Shown here in pieces: positions 18,501 to 26,745 of a DNA stretch of 40,632 nt. The stretch's first letter is position 1. Every line of letters starts with the position of its first letter. The stretch is from Bacteroidetes bacterium GWF2_49_14 (GTDB lineage: Bacteria; Bacteroidota; Bacteroidia; Bacteroidales; UBA12481), in NCBI GenBank assembly GCA_001769295.1, contig MEOR01000081.1, positions 1 to 40,632 of the forward strand. The letters are read 5' to 3'. Made by a program: the position numbers and the translations under genes. The notes below the pieces were generated by a model. The model searched no databases, was not told the DNA's origin, and saw nothing but the letters and a program-made list of their open reading frames with translations.

Positions 18501-19774
18501 TTGGCGAGGAATTTCTTGAGCATCAGGCAACCAAAACCTACTGGGAGAACATACATTCGGTTTCCGACAATGAAATATGGGACATCAGACAGACTCTTCG
18601 CAACACGCTTATAGATTACATCCGGCATCGGCTGGAAAAGGTATCCATACGGCGGCATGAACCGCCGAAACAGATCCTGGAGATTAATCAGCGCCTGAAT
18701 AGTAAGACCCTGACCATCGGATTTGCGCGCCGGTTTGCAACCTATAAACGTGCTCATCTCATATTCAGGGACCTGGACCGGCTTAGCAAAATTGTAAACC
18801 ATCCGGACAAGCCTGTTCAGTTTATCTTTGCCGGTAAAGCTCACCCACGTGATAAGGCAGGACAGGACCTGATTAAATTCATCGTAGAGATCTCGAGGAG
18901 GCCTGAATTTATGGGGCGTATCGTTTTTCTTGAAAACTATGATATGTCCGTTGCACGCAAAATGGTTCAGGGGGTTGATATCTGGCTCAATACTCCAACC
19001 CGGCCCCTCGAGGCTTCTGGTACCAGCGGCATGAAAGCCGCAATGAACGGCGTGATGAATTTCAGTGTACTCGATGGATGGTGGTGTGAAGGCTGGAGAC
19101 AAAATGCAGGTTGGGCCTTGCCGCAGGAAAGGGTATATGATGATCAGAATTTCCAGGACGAACTGGATGCTGCCCTGATATACAATAAACTGGAAGAGGA
19201 AATTATTCCGCTCTTTTATAGGAAAAATGCTGAGGGTGTTTCCGAAGAATGGATACACCACATAAAAAACACTATTGCAGAGATCGCTCCGAGTTTTACA
19301 ACGCGCAGAATGATTGATGATTACAATAGTCGATATTATAACATTCTCGGCAGGCGCTCAAGCGATATGAGAGCGAATAATTATCATCTTGCCCGTGAAA
19401 TTACCCGCTGGAAGAAAAAGATAATCAACGCCTGGGACTCTATTGAGGTTATTGAAGTTAACTATACTAAAGACCTCTCAAAACCATTGAGGATGGGTGA
19501 GGAATATACAGCGGAGGTTGTTCTGAAATTAAACGGATTAACACCTGATGACATTGGGGTAGAATTGGTTGTTGTTTCCCAGCTTGCTAATAACAGGCAG
19601 GAATTCGTATTTAACGAAGATTTTAATCTGGTTGAACCACTCAACGGCTACACCAGGTACCGTATTGGCACCATACCCACTCAACCCGGCGTTTTTAATT
19701 ATGGAATCAGGGTTTATCCTAAAAGCAGTTTATTACCAAATCGTCAGGACTTCAGTTATATACGGTGGATTTAG
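15521..19774 (+). CDS. Fusion of GT3 glycogen synthase and GT35 alpha-glucan phosphorylase
   Basis: 1417 residues in one uninterrupted frame. Residues ~10-550 are a GT3 (animal/fungal-type) glycogen synthase: VVFEVSWEVCNKVGGIHTV, GRYEFRNKGIDIF, and YEPWGYTPQESLAFGVP with the E-x7-E pair E440/E448. Residues ~580-690 match the N-terminal DUF3417 segment of bacterial glucan phosphorylases (NLWWTWNYEAENLF). Residues ~670-1320 are the GT35 core: AYFSMEFGFHSSLKIYSGGLG, CNEGHAAF, TTHTPVPAGHDTF, and SGTSGMKAAMNG with the pyridoxal-phosphate lysine K1172. Both sites look intact. One polypeptide can therefore in principle extend glycogen and release glucose-1-phosphate from it. Last gene of the plus-strand operon, ending 10 bases from the convergent amylase gene. 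The fusion is read directly from the sequence; functional coordination is inferred. Confidence 0.93.
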   Translation: MGMLDNGQGIIPQVVFEVSWEVCNKVGGIHTVLASKCEAAMASFGDQYIFIGPDIWREEHDNPEFNEDTGLFLGWKEHARGLGLNFRTGTWNIPGSPQTIIIDFTPLIPRKDEFFSKAWEDYKLDSISGDWDYVEASLFGFAAGMLIKSYTEYYHIHEVVAQFHEWMSAAGLLFIEKEAPYIATVFTTHATTIGRSIAGNGLPLYETLTQYSGDEMAGRLNVRAKHSLEQIAAVVADQFTTVSNITAEECTILLGKTPDQITPNGFNSEIVPNASVLKNQRIESREKIRNVAEAVFGSNVPDDVLIIGTSGRYEFRNKGIDIFIRALAKLDKENPQGKAVLALILVPANNYGPRSRVVQRLAGENPEMSGSVHLTHNLHDAGFDPVLRLLEEVNLDNNEKRRVKVLFIPCYLNGTDGLIDLTYYQVLMGLDYTLFPSYYEPWGYTPQESLAFGVPTLTTDLSGFGRWMAPVTGDTKNAALNIAPRMNKSDDQLIAWISTNLNDFSNYSDKELLQAREKAIELSQKTLWKDFFTYYLLAYQTALDAVSLVDRPMPDRVDGSAEDGRMKLARSSDPIWKRVLVESEFPQDLKGLEDISKNLWWTWNYEAENLFQSIDPILWEQVEYNPIALIRQIPLGRLMELETDVSFNESYRRVYEKFKKYMGRTNPAPGPSIAYFSMEFGFHSSLKIYSGGLGILAGDYLKEASDRNVPLIGVGLLYRYGYFRQVLTITGEQIAEDIQEQFSDLPVQPVYDEEGQWVDTQIAMPGRMLHIRLWKAMIGKIPLYLMDTDYDANQPNDRSITYHLYGGDEENRLKQEMVLGTGGIRMLGRLGLSPDVYHCNEGHAAFIGLERIRRLMEYKRFTFDESVEVVRSSTLFTTHTPVPAGHDTFTENLIRTYMGHYPERMNISWNDFINLGKIDTGNTNERFSMSHLASRLSQEINAVSNLHGQVTRKMFSELWRGYYPDELHIGYVTNGVHYQTWAAEIWQKLHIRVFGEEFLEHQATKTYWENIHSVSDNEIWDIRQTLRNTLIDYIRHRLEKVSIRRHEPPKQILEINQRLNSKTLTIGFARRFATYKRAHLIFRDLDRLSKIVNHPDKPVQFIFAGKAHPRDKAGQDLIKFIVEISRRPEFMGRIVFLENYDMSVARKMVQGVDIWLNTPTRPLEASGTSGMKAAMNGVMNFSVLDGWWCEGWRQNAGWALPQERVYDDQNFQDELDAALIYNKLEEEIIPLFYRKNAEGVSEEWIHHIKNTIAEIAPSFTTRRMIDDYNSRYYNILGRRSSDMRANNYHLAREITRWKKKIINAWDSIEVIEVNYTKDLSKPLRMGEEYTAEVVLKLNGLTPDDIGVELVVVSQLANNRQEFVFNEDFNLVEPLNGYTRYRIGTIPTQPGVFNYGIRVYPKSSLLPNRQDFSYIRWI

Positions 19775-19784
19775 ACGTTCGTTC

Positions 19785-21497
19785 CTAGTCTGGAAAAAAG
19801 CATTCAGCAATTGCGTATCCGGCTGAATCGAATGATACGGTAACTCCGGATGTAATGACCTGAGATGCCAGGAGGTTAAGCCGTTTATCAATGGCAGGTT
19901 TCAGAAAGCTGAATTCGAACCTGTTTTGTGAGGTTAAGCCCAACAGTTGAATTGCATGTAAGGGTATCCTGACTTTAACCTGATCAATTCCGGAATCAAA
20001 CGCGGCAACAATCATCCATATTCGCAAACCTAAGGTGAGCCTGTCCTTATCCCTGGCCTCAGGGGTAACCGGGGCATATCTCAAGAAAGCATAAATTTTA
20101 TCGATTTCAGGATTGTCTTCATTTGCCCACATCAGGTCATAGAAAGCCCCGTTGGTGACGACCTGATTATCAGACCACGCCAGTAATTCCTGATATTGCT
20201 GCCGCAAACGAATAGCAGAATTACCAGCGGATGTCTCTTCCTTCCGGAGATTTTGAAACCATTCTCTAACTGCAGGTATTGATGTGTAATCAAATATGCT
20301 GGTTCGTCCATCATCACCGCTGAATCCGCTGGCTCCTTCCGCTTTTTCACCCAACTCCTGTCCGGCATATATAAGGACAGGTCCTGTATTCATCAAGGAC
20401 GCAACAGCCAGGGCCGGCAATCCCTTCCATGGATCGCCCGCAAAGAAACGCGAGGCAATTCGCTGTTCATCGTGATTTTCTAGAAAGCGCAGCATTTGGG
20501 CATCCATGCCCTCAAGATTTTTCCAAACTTTGCTTATATTCAGTGTTGTTGCGTTGTCAGTTATCACTGTCCTAAGGGTATTGTAAAGCCCTTCCTTGTC
20601 ATACAAATAATCAAATCCACCCACTTCGAGATAATCACGGTAACGGTGCGGCTCATAGATTTCGGCAATGAAGATCAGATCAGGGTAAATATTTTTGATC
20701 CGGCTGATGGCGTATCCCCAAAAGGAAACCGGAACCATACCGGCCATGTCGCACCGGAATCCATCGACACCCTTTGAGGCCCAGAACAGTAAAATATCGG
20801 TCATTTTTATCCAGGTGTCAGGAACCGGGTCAAAATGCGAGGTTCCCGAGACATAATTAACTCCGTAATTGAGCTTAACTGTTTCATACCAATCATCCCT
20901 ACCAGGGGAGGGATTGAAAACATCGTTTCCCGTTGCTTTCGCCGGGTTTTCGTAAAAAGTACCGAGCTTCAATGGTTGCCCCGGCAAATAGTAAAAGTTA
21001 TTGTTCGGATGGAAACTGGTATCGCGGTTGTCAAGTTCTCCTAAATCCTTGAGATTATTTGGTTTCAATCCGGAATGATAGTCCCTTGAAACATGATTGG
21101 GTACAAAATCGATCAGGACTTTCAACGCAAGATGATGGATTCTGTCCAGTAAGGCAGTAAACTCCTGCATCCGGTCCGGCACGAAAGTGGCCAGATCAGG
21201 GTCCAGATCGTAGTAATCCCTGATGGCATAAGGGGAGCCTGCTTTTCCTTTGAGAATATCCGGATGGCTGGCGGTAAGACCAAACTGGCTGTAATCTGTT
21301 GATGTTGAATGTCTGATGATACCGGCCAGCCAAATGTGTGTCATCCCGAAGTCCCGCAATTCAGATAACAGATATTCGTTTAAATCCTCAAACTTGCCCG
21401 TTCCGTTTTGCTCAAGAGTTCCATTGTAAACCGGTACTGCACAGGTGTTCGTAAAGGTCCTCGGCAGCAGCTGATAAATCCTGATTTTTTGATTCAC
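19785..21497 (-). CDS. GH13 alpha-amylase family enzyme, cytoplasmic
   Basis: 570 residues. The (beta/alpha)8 barrel motifs are in order: VLIDFVPNHVS (region I), GFRCDMAG with nucleophile D250 (II), IFIAEIYEP with acid/base E279 (III), and RFLENHDEQR with D343 (IV). There is no signal peptide, so it acts inside the cell on alpha-1,4-glucan or maltodextrin; hydrolase versus transferase is not decidable. The C-terminal ~100 residues form a beta domain. It lies 19 bases after glgB in a minus-strand operon. It converges on the synthase-phosphorylase gene with a 10-base gap and no visible terminator. Confidence 0.9.
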   Translation of the reverse strand: MNQKIRIYQLLPRTFTNTCAVPVYNGTLEQNGTGKFEDLNEYLLSELRDFGMTHIWLAGIIRHSTSTDYSQFGLTASHPDILKGKAGSPYAIRDYYDLDPDLATFVPDRMQEFTALLDRIHHLALKVLIDFVPNHVSRDYHSGLKPNNLKDLGELDNRDTSFHPNNNFYYLPGQPLKLGTFYENPAKATGNDVFNPSPGRDDWYETVKLNYGVNYVSGTSHFDPVPDTWIKMTDILLFWASKGVDGFRCDMAGMVPVSFWGYAISRIKNIYPDLIFIAEIYEPHRYRDYLEVGGFDYLYDKEGLYNTLRTVITDNATTLNISKVWKNLEGMDAQMLRFLENHDEQRIASRFFAGDPWKGLPALAVASLMNTGPVLIYAGQELGEKAEGASGFSGDDGRTSIFDYTSIPAVREWFQNLRKEETSAGNSAIRLRQQYQELLAWSDNQVVTNGAFYDLMWANEDNPEIDKIYAFLRYAPVTPEARDKDRLTLGLRIWMIVAAFDSGIDQVKVRIPLHAIQLLGLTSQNRFEFSFLKPAIDKRLNLLASQVITSGVTVSFDSAGYAIAECFFPD

Positions 21498-21516
21498 GTT
21501 TGAGATAGAGTGTTGT

Positions 21517-23538
21517 TCAACGGACCCGTTTAGGTGGGATTGTTTTAAAAACGAGGCCTACCCGGCTGGGTAGATAGAGGAGAATCTGATAATCCGAGCC
21601 CAGTTTCCCCAATGGTTGGGCATCGTAGGTGACAGTATCATCGATTCTGCCGAAACCTCCAAATTGCTGGCTGTCGGAATTCAGGATAATCTCATACTCT
21701 GCAGGTTTAACGCCAATTCCGTAGCCGGTAAATGATGTAGAAGGGTTAAAGTTGAGAACAAATATCAGATTGCCGCGCTCAAATGCCACGACCTGGTCTT
21801 TTTCCTGGATCAGAATAGTACGGATCGGATTTGTCTGGGGAACTGTCTGGATCAGGCCAATTAATTGCCTGTCAAATTCATTCAGGCCCATATACCTGAG
21901 GTTCGGGTTGTCGGCAAGATTCCACTGTCTGCGGGCATACTGGTATGACCAATCATTTCCCGGCCGGGGAAAGTCGATCCATTCCGGGTGACCAAATTCG
22001 TTGCCCATGAAGTTCAGGTACCCGCCTCCGTGGGTGGAAACAGTAATCAGTCTGATCATTTTATGCAGGGCGATTGCACGGTCAATGATCAGGCTTGGTG
22101 TAGTCCTGGCCATATGGGTGTACATTTCCTTATCGGCCAATCGGAAAATTACGGTTTTATCTCCAACGAGAGCCTGATCATGGGATTCCACATAGGAGAT
22201 GGTCTTCTCATCAGCCCTTCGGTTGGTCAGTTCCCAAAGAATCTGACCCACATTCCAGCTTTCATCAGGTGTCTCCTTCAACAGGCGGATCCAGAAATCA
22301 GGAATCCCCATTGCCAGGCGGTAATCAAAACCGAGTCCCCCTTCGCCCACTGGTGCTGCCAGTCCTGGCAGACCACTCATATCCTCAGCAATGGTAATGG
22401 CCTCCGGCTTGATTTCATGAATCAGGAAGTTTGCTAAACCCAGGTAGACCAGTGCATCTTCATCGATGCCCGCGTCAAAATAAGCATCATAATTGGTAAA
22501 AGCCTTTCCCAATCCGTGGTCAAAATAGAGCATGCTGGTAACCCCGTCGAATCTGAATCCATCAAAATCAAACTCTTCTATCCAATATTTACAATTGGAC
22601 AGGAGAAAATGGAGCGTTTCGTTTTTACCATAATCAAAGCATAGTGAGTCCCATGCCGGGTGCTCCCTCCGATGGTCGGTATGAAACAGCATTCCGGGGC
22701 TTCCGTCGTATAATCCGGGCCCTTCCAAAGTGTTTTTTACCGCATGTGAATGCACAATGTCCATAATCACCTTCATTCCACTGTCGTGTGCGGTTGAGAT
22801 CAGGTCCCTGAGGTCGTCAGGCGTTCCGAAACGGCTTGAGACGGCAAAGAAATTTGAAACATGATATCCGAAGGATCCATAATAGGGGTGTTCCTGAATA
22901 GCCATGAGTTGCAGGGTATTATAACCCAGCCTGACAATCCGCGGCAATACAACCTTTCGAAACGAATTGAATGAGTTTACCATTCCTTTTTCTGCTGACA
23001 TCCCGACATGTGCTTCATATACCAGCAGCGGCTTTTCGGGTTCCCCTTCAGGACCGGTTTTAAGCGGACTTACATGTTTAATCCCTGAAGGAACATCCCA
23101 AACCTGAGCGTTAAAAACTTTATTGGTCTCGTCCTGCACAACCCGGTTGGCATACAAAGGCAAACGATAATCTCCGCCACCAGGCCAGGATATCCAGAGT
23201 TTATATTCATCCAGATGTTTAATCTGACTATCGGTCAGATTCAGTATCCACTCCCCATTCATGGATGCATTAAAGCGGTATTCTTCAGTTTGTTCCCAAT
23301 TGTTAAAGGTTCCGCTTAGCCAGATTCCAATGGCATTGGGAGCCCATTCCCTCAATATCCATCCTTTATCTGTCCGGTGGAGACCAAAATAGTGATGGCC
23401 GTTTGCAAAAGAAGCCAGGGAATTAGTGCCGCCGCTGAGTTCAAGTAGTTTAGCTTTAATCTTACTGATCCTTTCCCTGATCTTTTCTTCGTAAGCTCCC
23501 AGATAAGGATCACGGATTACAATCGCAGGCCTCTCCAT
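21517..23538 (-). CDS. glgB: 1,4-alpha-glucan branching enzyme
   Basis: 673 residues, close to the eukaryote-like (GH13_8) branching enzyme length. An N-terminal CBM48 domain (~50-150; GWILREWAPNAIGIWLSGTF) precedes the GH13 barrel: MDIVHSHAVKN, GFRFDGVTSMLYFDHG with nucleophile D331, ITIAEDMSG with acid/base E385, and SYVESHDQALVG. It transfers short alpha-1,4 chains to make alpha-1,6 branches. The DGVTSMLYxxHG signature is that of GH13_8, not of the E. coli-type GH13_9 enzyme. It pairs with a eukaryote-like GT3 synthase on the facing operon. ATG at 23538 is two bases from the upstream dipeptidase stop, so the two are co-translated. Confidence 0.94.
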   Translation of the reverse strand: MERPAIVIRDPYLGAYEEKIRERISKIKAKLLELSGGTNSLASFANGHHYFGLHRTDKGWILREWAPNAIGIWLSGTFNNWEQTEEYRFNASMNGEWILNLTDSQIKHLDEYKLWISWPGGGDYRLPLYANRVVQDETNKVFNAQVWDVPSGIKHVSPLKTGPEGEPEKPLLVYEAHVGMSAEKGMVNSFNSFRKVVLPRIVRLGYNTLQLMAIQEHPYYGSFGYHVSNFFAVSSRFGTPDDLRDLISTAHDSGMKVIMDIVHSHAVKNTLEGPGLYDGSPGMLFHTDHRREHPAWDSLCFDYGKNETLHFLLSNCKYWIEEFDFDGFRFDGVTSMLYFDHGLGKAFTNYDAYFDAGIDEDALVYLGLANFLIHEIKPEAITIAEDMSGLPGLAAPVGEGGLGFDYRLAMGIPDFWIRLLKETPDESWNVGQILWELTNRRADEKTISYVESHDQALVGDKTVIFRLADKEMYTHMARTTPSLIIDRAIALHKMIRLITVSTHGGGYLNFMGNEFGHPEWIDFPRPGNDWSYQYARRQWNLADNPNLRYMGLNEFDRQLIGLIQTVPQTNPIRTILIQEKDQVVAFERGNLIFVLNFNPSTSFTGYGIGVKPAEYEIILNSDSQQFGGFGRIDDTVTYDAQPLGKLGSDYQILLYLPSRVGLVFKTIPPKRVR

Positions 23539-23539
23539 T

Positions 23540-24991
23540 TTACTTGATCTGTTTTAATACCTCTAAAAGAAGATCCCAGAATCTGGTAACTGAAGCGACA
23601 TGAAGCCGTTCATCCGGTGAATGAGCCCCTTTGATGGTTGGCCCGAAAGAAACCATGTCGAGGTTCGGATATTTTTCAAGGAACAGGCCGCACTCCAATC
23701 CTGCATGTATAGCCTTGACTTTCGGATCTTCCCCAAATAGTTTTGCATAAGAGTCTCTTGTAATCTGCAGAATCGGAGAATCAGGGTTTGGATTCCAGCC
23801 CGGGTACCCGGTTGATTTTTCTGTTTCAGCGCCAGCCAGAAGAAAGACGCTTTCCACCATCTGTGAAATATCCTGCTTTGCCGAAGTCACCGAGCTCCTT
23901 TGGCTGGTAGTGACTTTTATGCGGCCATTCACCAGTTTAACAGCTGCCAGGTTCGTAGAAGTTTCAACCAGACCCGGGATGGCCTGGCTCCAGGAAATAA
24001 CCCCGTGCGGGCATGCATACAGCGCATTCAGCAAGTTGAAACGGCAATCTTCGTCAATCGTCCATGCAGGAATAGCGGTGTCCACGATGGAAAGAGTCAG
24101 ATCAGGTTCGGTCCGGGAGAATTCACTACTCACCAATGCACCAAAGTCGGTAAAATTCTTGATTAACAACTCTTTGTTAACCATAGGAACCGCAATGCGC
24201 GCAAAAGCCTCCCGGGCCAAGGCATTCCTGAGGTTGCCTCCATTAATTTCATGAATCCTGATATCCAGATCGTCGCAAAACTCCCAGAGAAAACGATTCA
24301 GAATTTTGTTTGCATTACCAAGCCCCTTATGTATATCATCTCCGGAATGTCCGCCCTTTAGCCCTTTTACCATTAGTTCAATCCCCGTAAAATCGTCTGG
24401 AACAGGCTCCTTCTGAAAGTCGAACCATGCTGTGAAATCTATTCCGCCCGCGCATCCGATGAACAGTTCACCTTCATCTTCTGAATCAAGGTTAATCAAA
24501 ACCGAACTTTCAAGAAATCCTTCTTTCAGGCCAAAAGCTCCGGTTAATCCGGTTTCTTCCGCCACGGTAAAGAGGCATTCAAGAGGACCATGCGGTATTG
24601 AATCCGACTTTAAAATAGCCGTCTGGGCAGCAACCCCGATTCCATCATCGGCGCCAAGGGTGGTTCCCCGGGTTTTAATCCATTCACCATCGATGATAGC
24701 CTCAATCGGATCGGTTAAAAAATTGAATTCTAAGTCTGAATTCTTTTCACACACCATATCCAGATGGCTTTGCAGGCATACTGCCGGTCTGTTCTCATAC
24801 CCCGGAAAAGCGGGTTTCCGTATGAGGAGATTCCCTGCTTCATCAACCCAATGCTTGAGATTACACTGTTCAGCTAAGTTGATCAGATAATTACGAATTT
24901 TTTCCTCGTGGTCGCTGGGCCGCGGAATCCGGAGGATGTCATTGAAACTCAGCCAGAGTAATTTTGGCTCAAGCTCTGGTATTTCGGGCAT
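23540..24991 (-). CDS. pepD: Aminoacyl-histidine dipeptidase / Xaa-His dipeptidase (M20C)
   Basis: 483 residues from ATG 24991. The frame is open to 25048, but ATG 24991 gives the family-like N-terminus (PELEPKLLWLSF) and lies just downstream of a candidate -7 box. Zinc-site motifs of the M20 family are present: QSHLDMV (H76, D78), TTLGADDGIGVA (D115/D116) and AEETGLTGAFGL (E145/E146). The C-terminal HAGLECGLF and DMVSFGPTIKGAHSPDE are typical PepD. It hydrolyses dipeptides such as Xaa-His and Cys-Gly in the cytoplasm. It is the first gene of the minus-strand operon with glgB and the amylase; no metabolic link to glycogen is evident. Confidence 0.92.
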   Translation of the reverse strand: MPEIPELEPKLLWLSFNDILRIPRPSDHEEKIRNYLINLAEQCNLKHWVDEAGNLLIRKPAFPGYENRPAVCLQSHLDMVCEKNSDLEFNFLTDPIEAIIDGEWIKTRGTTLGADDGIGVAAQTAILKSDSIPHGPLECLFTVAEETGLTGAFGLKEGFLESSVLINLDSEDEGELFIGCAGGIDFTAWFDFQKEPVPDDFTGIELMVKGLKGGHSGDDIHKGLGNANKILNRFLWEFCDDLDIRIHEINGGNLRNALAREAFARIAVPMVNKELLIKNFTDFGALVSSEFSRTEPDLTLSIVDTAIPAWTIDEDCRFNLLNALYACPHGVISWSQAIPGLVETSTNLAAVKLVNGRIKVTTSQRSSVTSAKQDISQMVESVFLLAGAETEKSTGYPGWNPNPDSPILQITRDSYAKLFGEDPKVKAIHAGLECGLFLEKYPNLDMVSFGPTIKGAHSPDERLHVASVTRFWDLLLEVLKQIK

Positions 24992-25006
24992 GATACGTCG
25001 TTTTCT

Positions 25007-25014
25007 CAAAAATA
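25007..25014 (-). promoter_or_regulatory. Candidate -7 box for the pepD-glgB-amylase operon
   Basis: On minus, TATTTTTG (25014-25007) matches TAnnTTTG, 15 bases before the ATG at 24991. If used, it excludes the longer upstream starts. No -33 element is visible at normal spacing. Confidence 0.35.
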
Positions 25015-25140
25015 CTTTTAAAACTCCGTTTTCCGGCATTTTTATCAAAAAGTTACCAGATTCCGGAAGGGGGAGGCATTATGATATCCAATTTGTGGTA
25101 TCTTTCTATCCAATGGAAGAAATGGCCAATGCTTATGATT

Positions 25141-25806
25141 ATGATAACTGATTTACGCAAAGGCAGATGGCTGCTGATGTTGGCCGTTTTTATGACACTT
25201 CTGACCGCCTGCAAAAAGGAGGAGCAGATTGTTATTTCTGGCCGGATCGCAGACCCAAATATGGGAATCCCTGTTGCCGGAGTTCGTGTTGAAATCTGGA
25301 CACAGCACATTGAATCCGGTATTTTTGTGGCAAACTTTACATTAGATGGTTCCATACTGACCGGTACCGATGGAAGATTTTCCTTTAGCCTTGGTTCAAA
25401 GAGTTATACAGATATCAAGCTCATCTTTTCACGAGAGGGATATTTTGGCTGGGAATCTCCGCTAAACATGGAATCGGTTAAGAAAAATCACGGGATTGAT
25501 GCTGATTTTGAAATGATTCCCAAAGCAACAATTGAAATTCATGTACTAAATTCTGAGCCATTTGATAATAAGGATTATTTTGAGTTTAGAATTCTCAATG
25601 CATTTACTACATGCGAAGAGTGTTGCAAAGGAGAGAAATATCAATTCTTTGGGGAGCCAATCGATCAAGTATTAACCTGTATATCAGCGGGTCATCAGGA
25701 TCTGATAATTCAGGGGCTGAAAAGGAAGAATGGGGAAGAGATTGTTATCAACCAGTCAATTTTTTTAAAGGAGTTCGAAACGACCGTCATACATCTAAAC
25801 TATTAA
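25141..25806 (+). CDS. Putative lipoprotein with a carboxypeptidase-regulatory-like domain
   Basis: 221 residues from ATG 25141. The frame is open to 25081, but this start places the lipobox properly: basic n-region (RKGRW), hydrophobic core (LLMLAVFMTL) and LTAC with the acylated cysteine at position 24. The mature N-terminus CKKEEQIVISGRIAD and the following PVAGVRVEIW and GTDGRFSFSL strands resemble a CarboxypepD_reg/beta-sandwich domain with a small C-terminal segment containing CEECC. It should be anchored to the outer or inner membrane. The glycosyltransferase gene follows two bases later, so the lipoprotein probably belongs to the same surface-glycan unit. Function unknown. Confidence 0.75.
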   Translation: MITDLRKGRWLLMLAVFMTLLTACKKEEQIVISGRIADPNMGIPVAGVRVEIWTQHIESGIFVANFTLDGSILTGTDGRFSFSLGSKSYTDIKLIFSREGYFGWESPLNMESVKKNHGIDADFEMIPKATIEIHVLNSEPFDNKDYFEFRILNAFTTCEECCKGEKYQFFGEPIDQVLTCISAGHQDLIIQGLKRKNGEEIVINQSIFLKEFETTVIHLNY

Positions 25807-25808
25807 TC

Positions 25809-26729
25809 ATGAACCAGGGCCGCTTTGATAAAGTATCTATAATTACGGTAAATTTCAACCAGACTGAGGTTACCTGTGCCCTTCTGGAATCCTTGCGGCA
25901 TCTGACCTATCCCAATTTCGAGGTTCTTATTATTGACAATGGATCCGTAAAAGATGATCCCGCGCCTATTACTGCCAGATTTCCCGAGTTTAAACTGATA
26001 AGATCGCCTGAAAATCTTGGGTTTGCAGGAGGGAATAATCTCGGGATAAAATCAGCTCTGGGTGATTATTTTCTATTTCTAAATAATGATACGGAAGTGG
26101 ATCCTGGTTTTCTGGAACCCTTAGTCGCCAAGCTGGAATCAGATAGGAACATCGGTATGGTGAGCCCCAAAATCAGGTTTCATCATACACCGGATACTAT
26201 TCAGTATGCCGGCTATACTCCGCTCAGCAATATTACCTTGCGGCAGCGGCTCATAGGATACCGGGAAAAAGATACCGGCCAGTATAATCAATCGTGCGAG
26301 ACCTTTTCTATACATGGCGCTGCCATGATGGTTCCCCGCCGGGTTGTAAACGAAGTTGGAATTATGGCCGAAATGTTCTTTTTATATTACGAAGAACACG
26401 ATTGGGCTATGCGGGTGAAAAAGGCTGGTTATACCATTCATTACGTGCCAGAATCACTTGTTCTCCATAAAGAGTCCATTTCCACCGGGAAGGAGAGTCC
26501 GCTTAAAACCTACTATATCAGCCGAAACCGTTTCCTATTTGCCCGAAGAAACCTTACCGGACTGAGCCGAATGGCCTCACTTACCTATTTATCCTTGATC
26601 GCTTTCCCCAAAGCTTTGATAACCTACCTTTTGAAGAGACGATTCGATCTTGCCTGTTCAGTCTGGAGAGCCTACTTATGGAACTTTACTCACCTTTCAT
26701 ATAATCGCAATAAACAGTCGATGGATTAA
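25809..26729 (+). CDS. GT2 family glycosyltransferase, rhamnosyltransferase-like
   Basis: 306 residues from ATG 25809; the frame is open a further 66 codons upstream but those overlap the lipoprotein gene. GT-A motifs: SIITVNFNQ at the N-terminus, LIIDNGS, ENLGFAGGNNLGIK, and FLFLNNDTEVD (metal-binding acidic motif). Further on are GAAMMVPRRV and EEHDWAMRVKKAGY, the acceptor/catalytic region typical of WbbL/rhamnosyltransferase-like GT2 proteins. A hydrophobic stretch near residues 255-275 may associate with the membrane. It adds one sugar to a lipid-linked or surface glycan; sugar not predictable. Confidence 0.88.
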   Translation: MNQGRFDKVSIITVNFNQTEVTCALLESLRHLTYPNFEVLIIDNGSVKDDPAPITARFPEFKLIRSPENLGFAGGNNLGIKSALGDYFLFLNNDTEVDPGFLEPLVAKLESDRNIGMVSPKIRFHHTPDTIQYAGYTPLSNITLRQRLIGYREKDTGQYNQSCETFSIHGAAMMVPRRVVNEVGIMAEMFFLYYEEHDWAMRVKKAGYTIHYVPESLVLHKESISTGKESPLKTYYISRNRFLFARRNLTGLSRMASLTYLSLIAFPKALITYLLKRRFDLACSVWRAYLWNFTHLSYNRNKQSMD

Positions 26730-26745
26730 TTTAAATCCTGCCATT

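Noticed and set aside
18392-19261. Long open frame on minus inside the phosphorylase half of the fusion (289 codons)
   Set aside because: It is fully antisense to a well-conserved GT35 domain and shows no recognisable motifs; typical of a shadow frame.
25611-25808. Upstream extension of the GT2 frame
   Set aside because: It overlaps the lipoprotein's 3' end; ATG 25809 gives the normal GT-A N-terminus.
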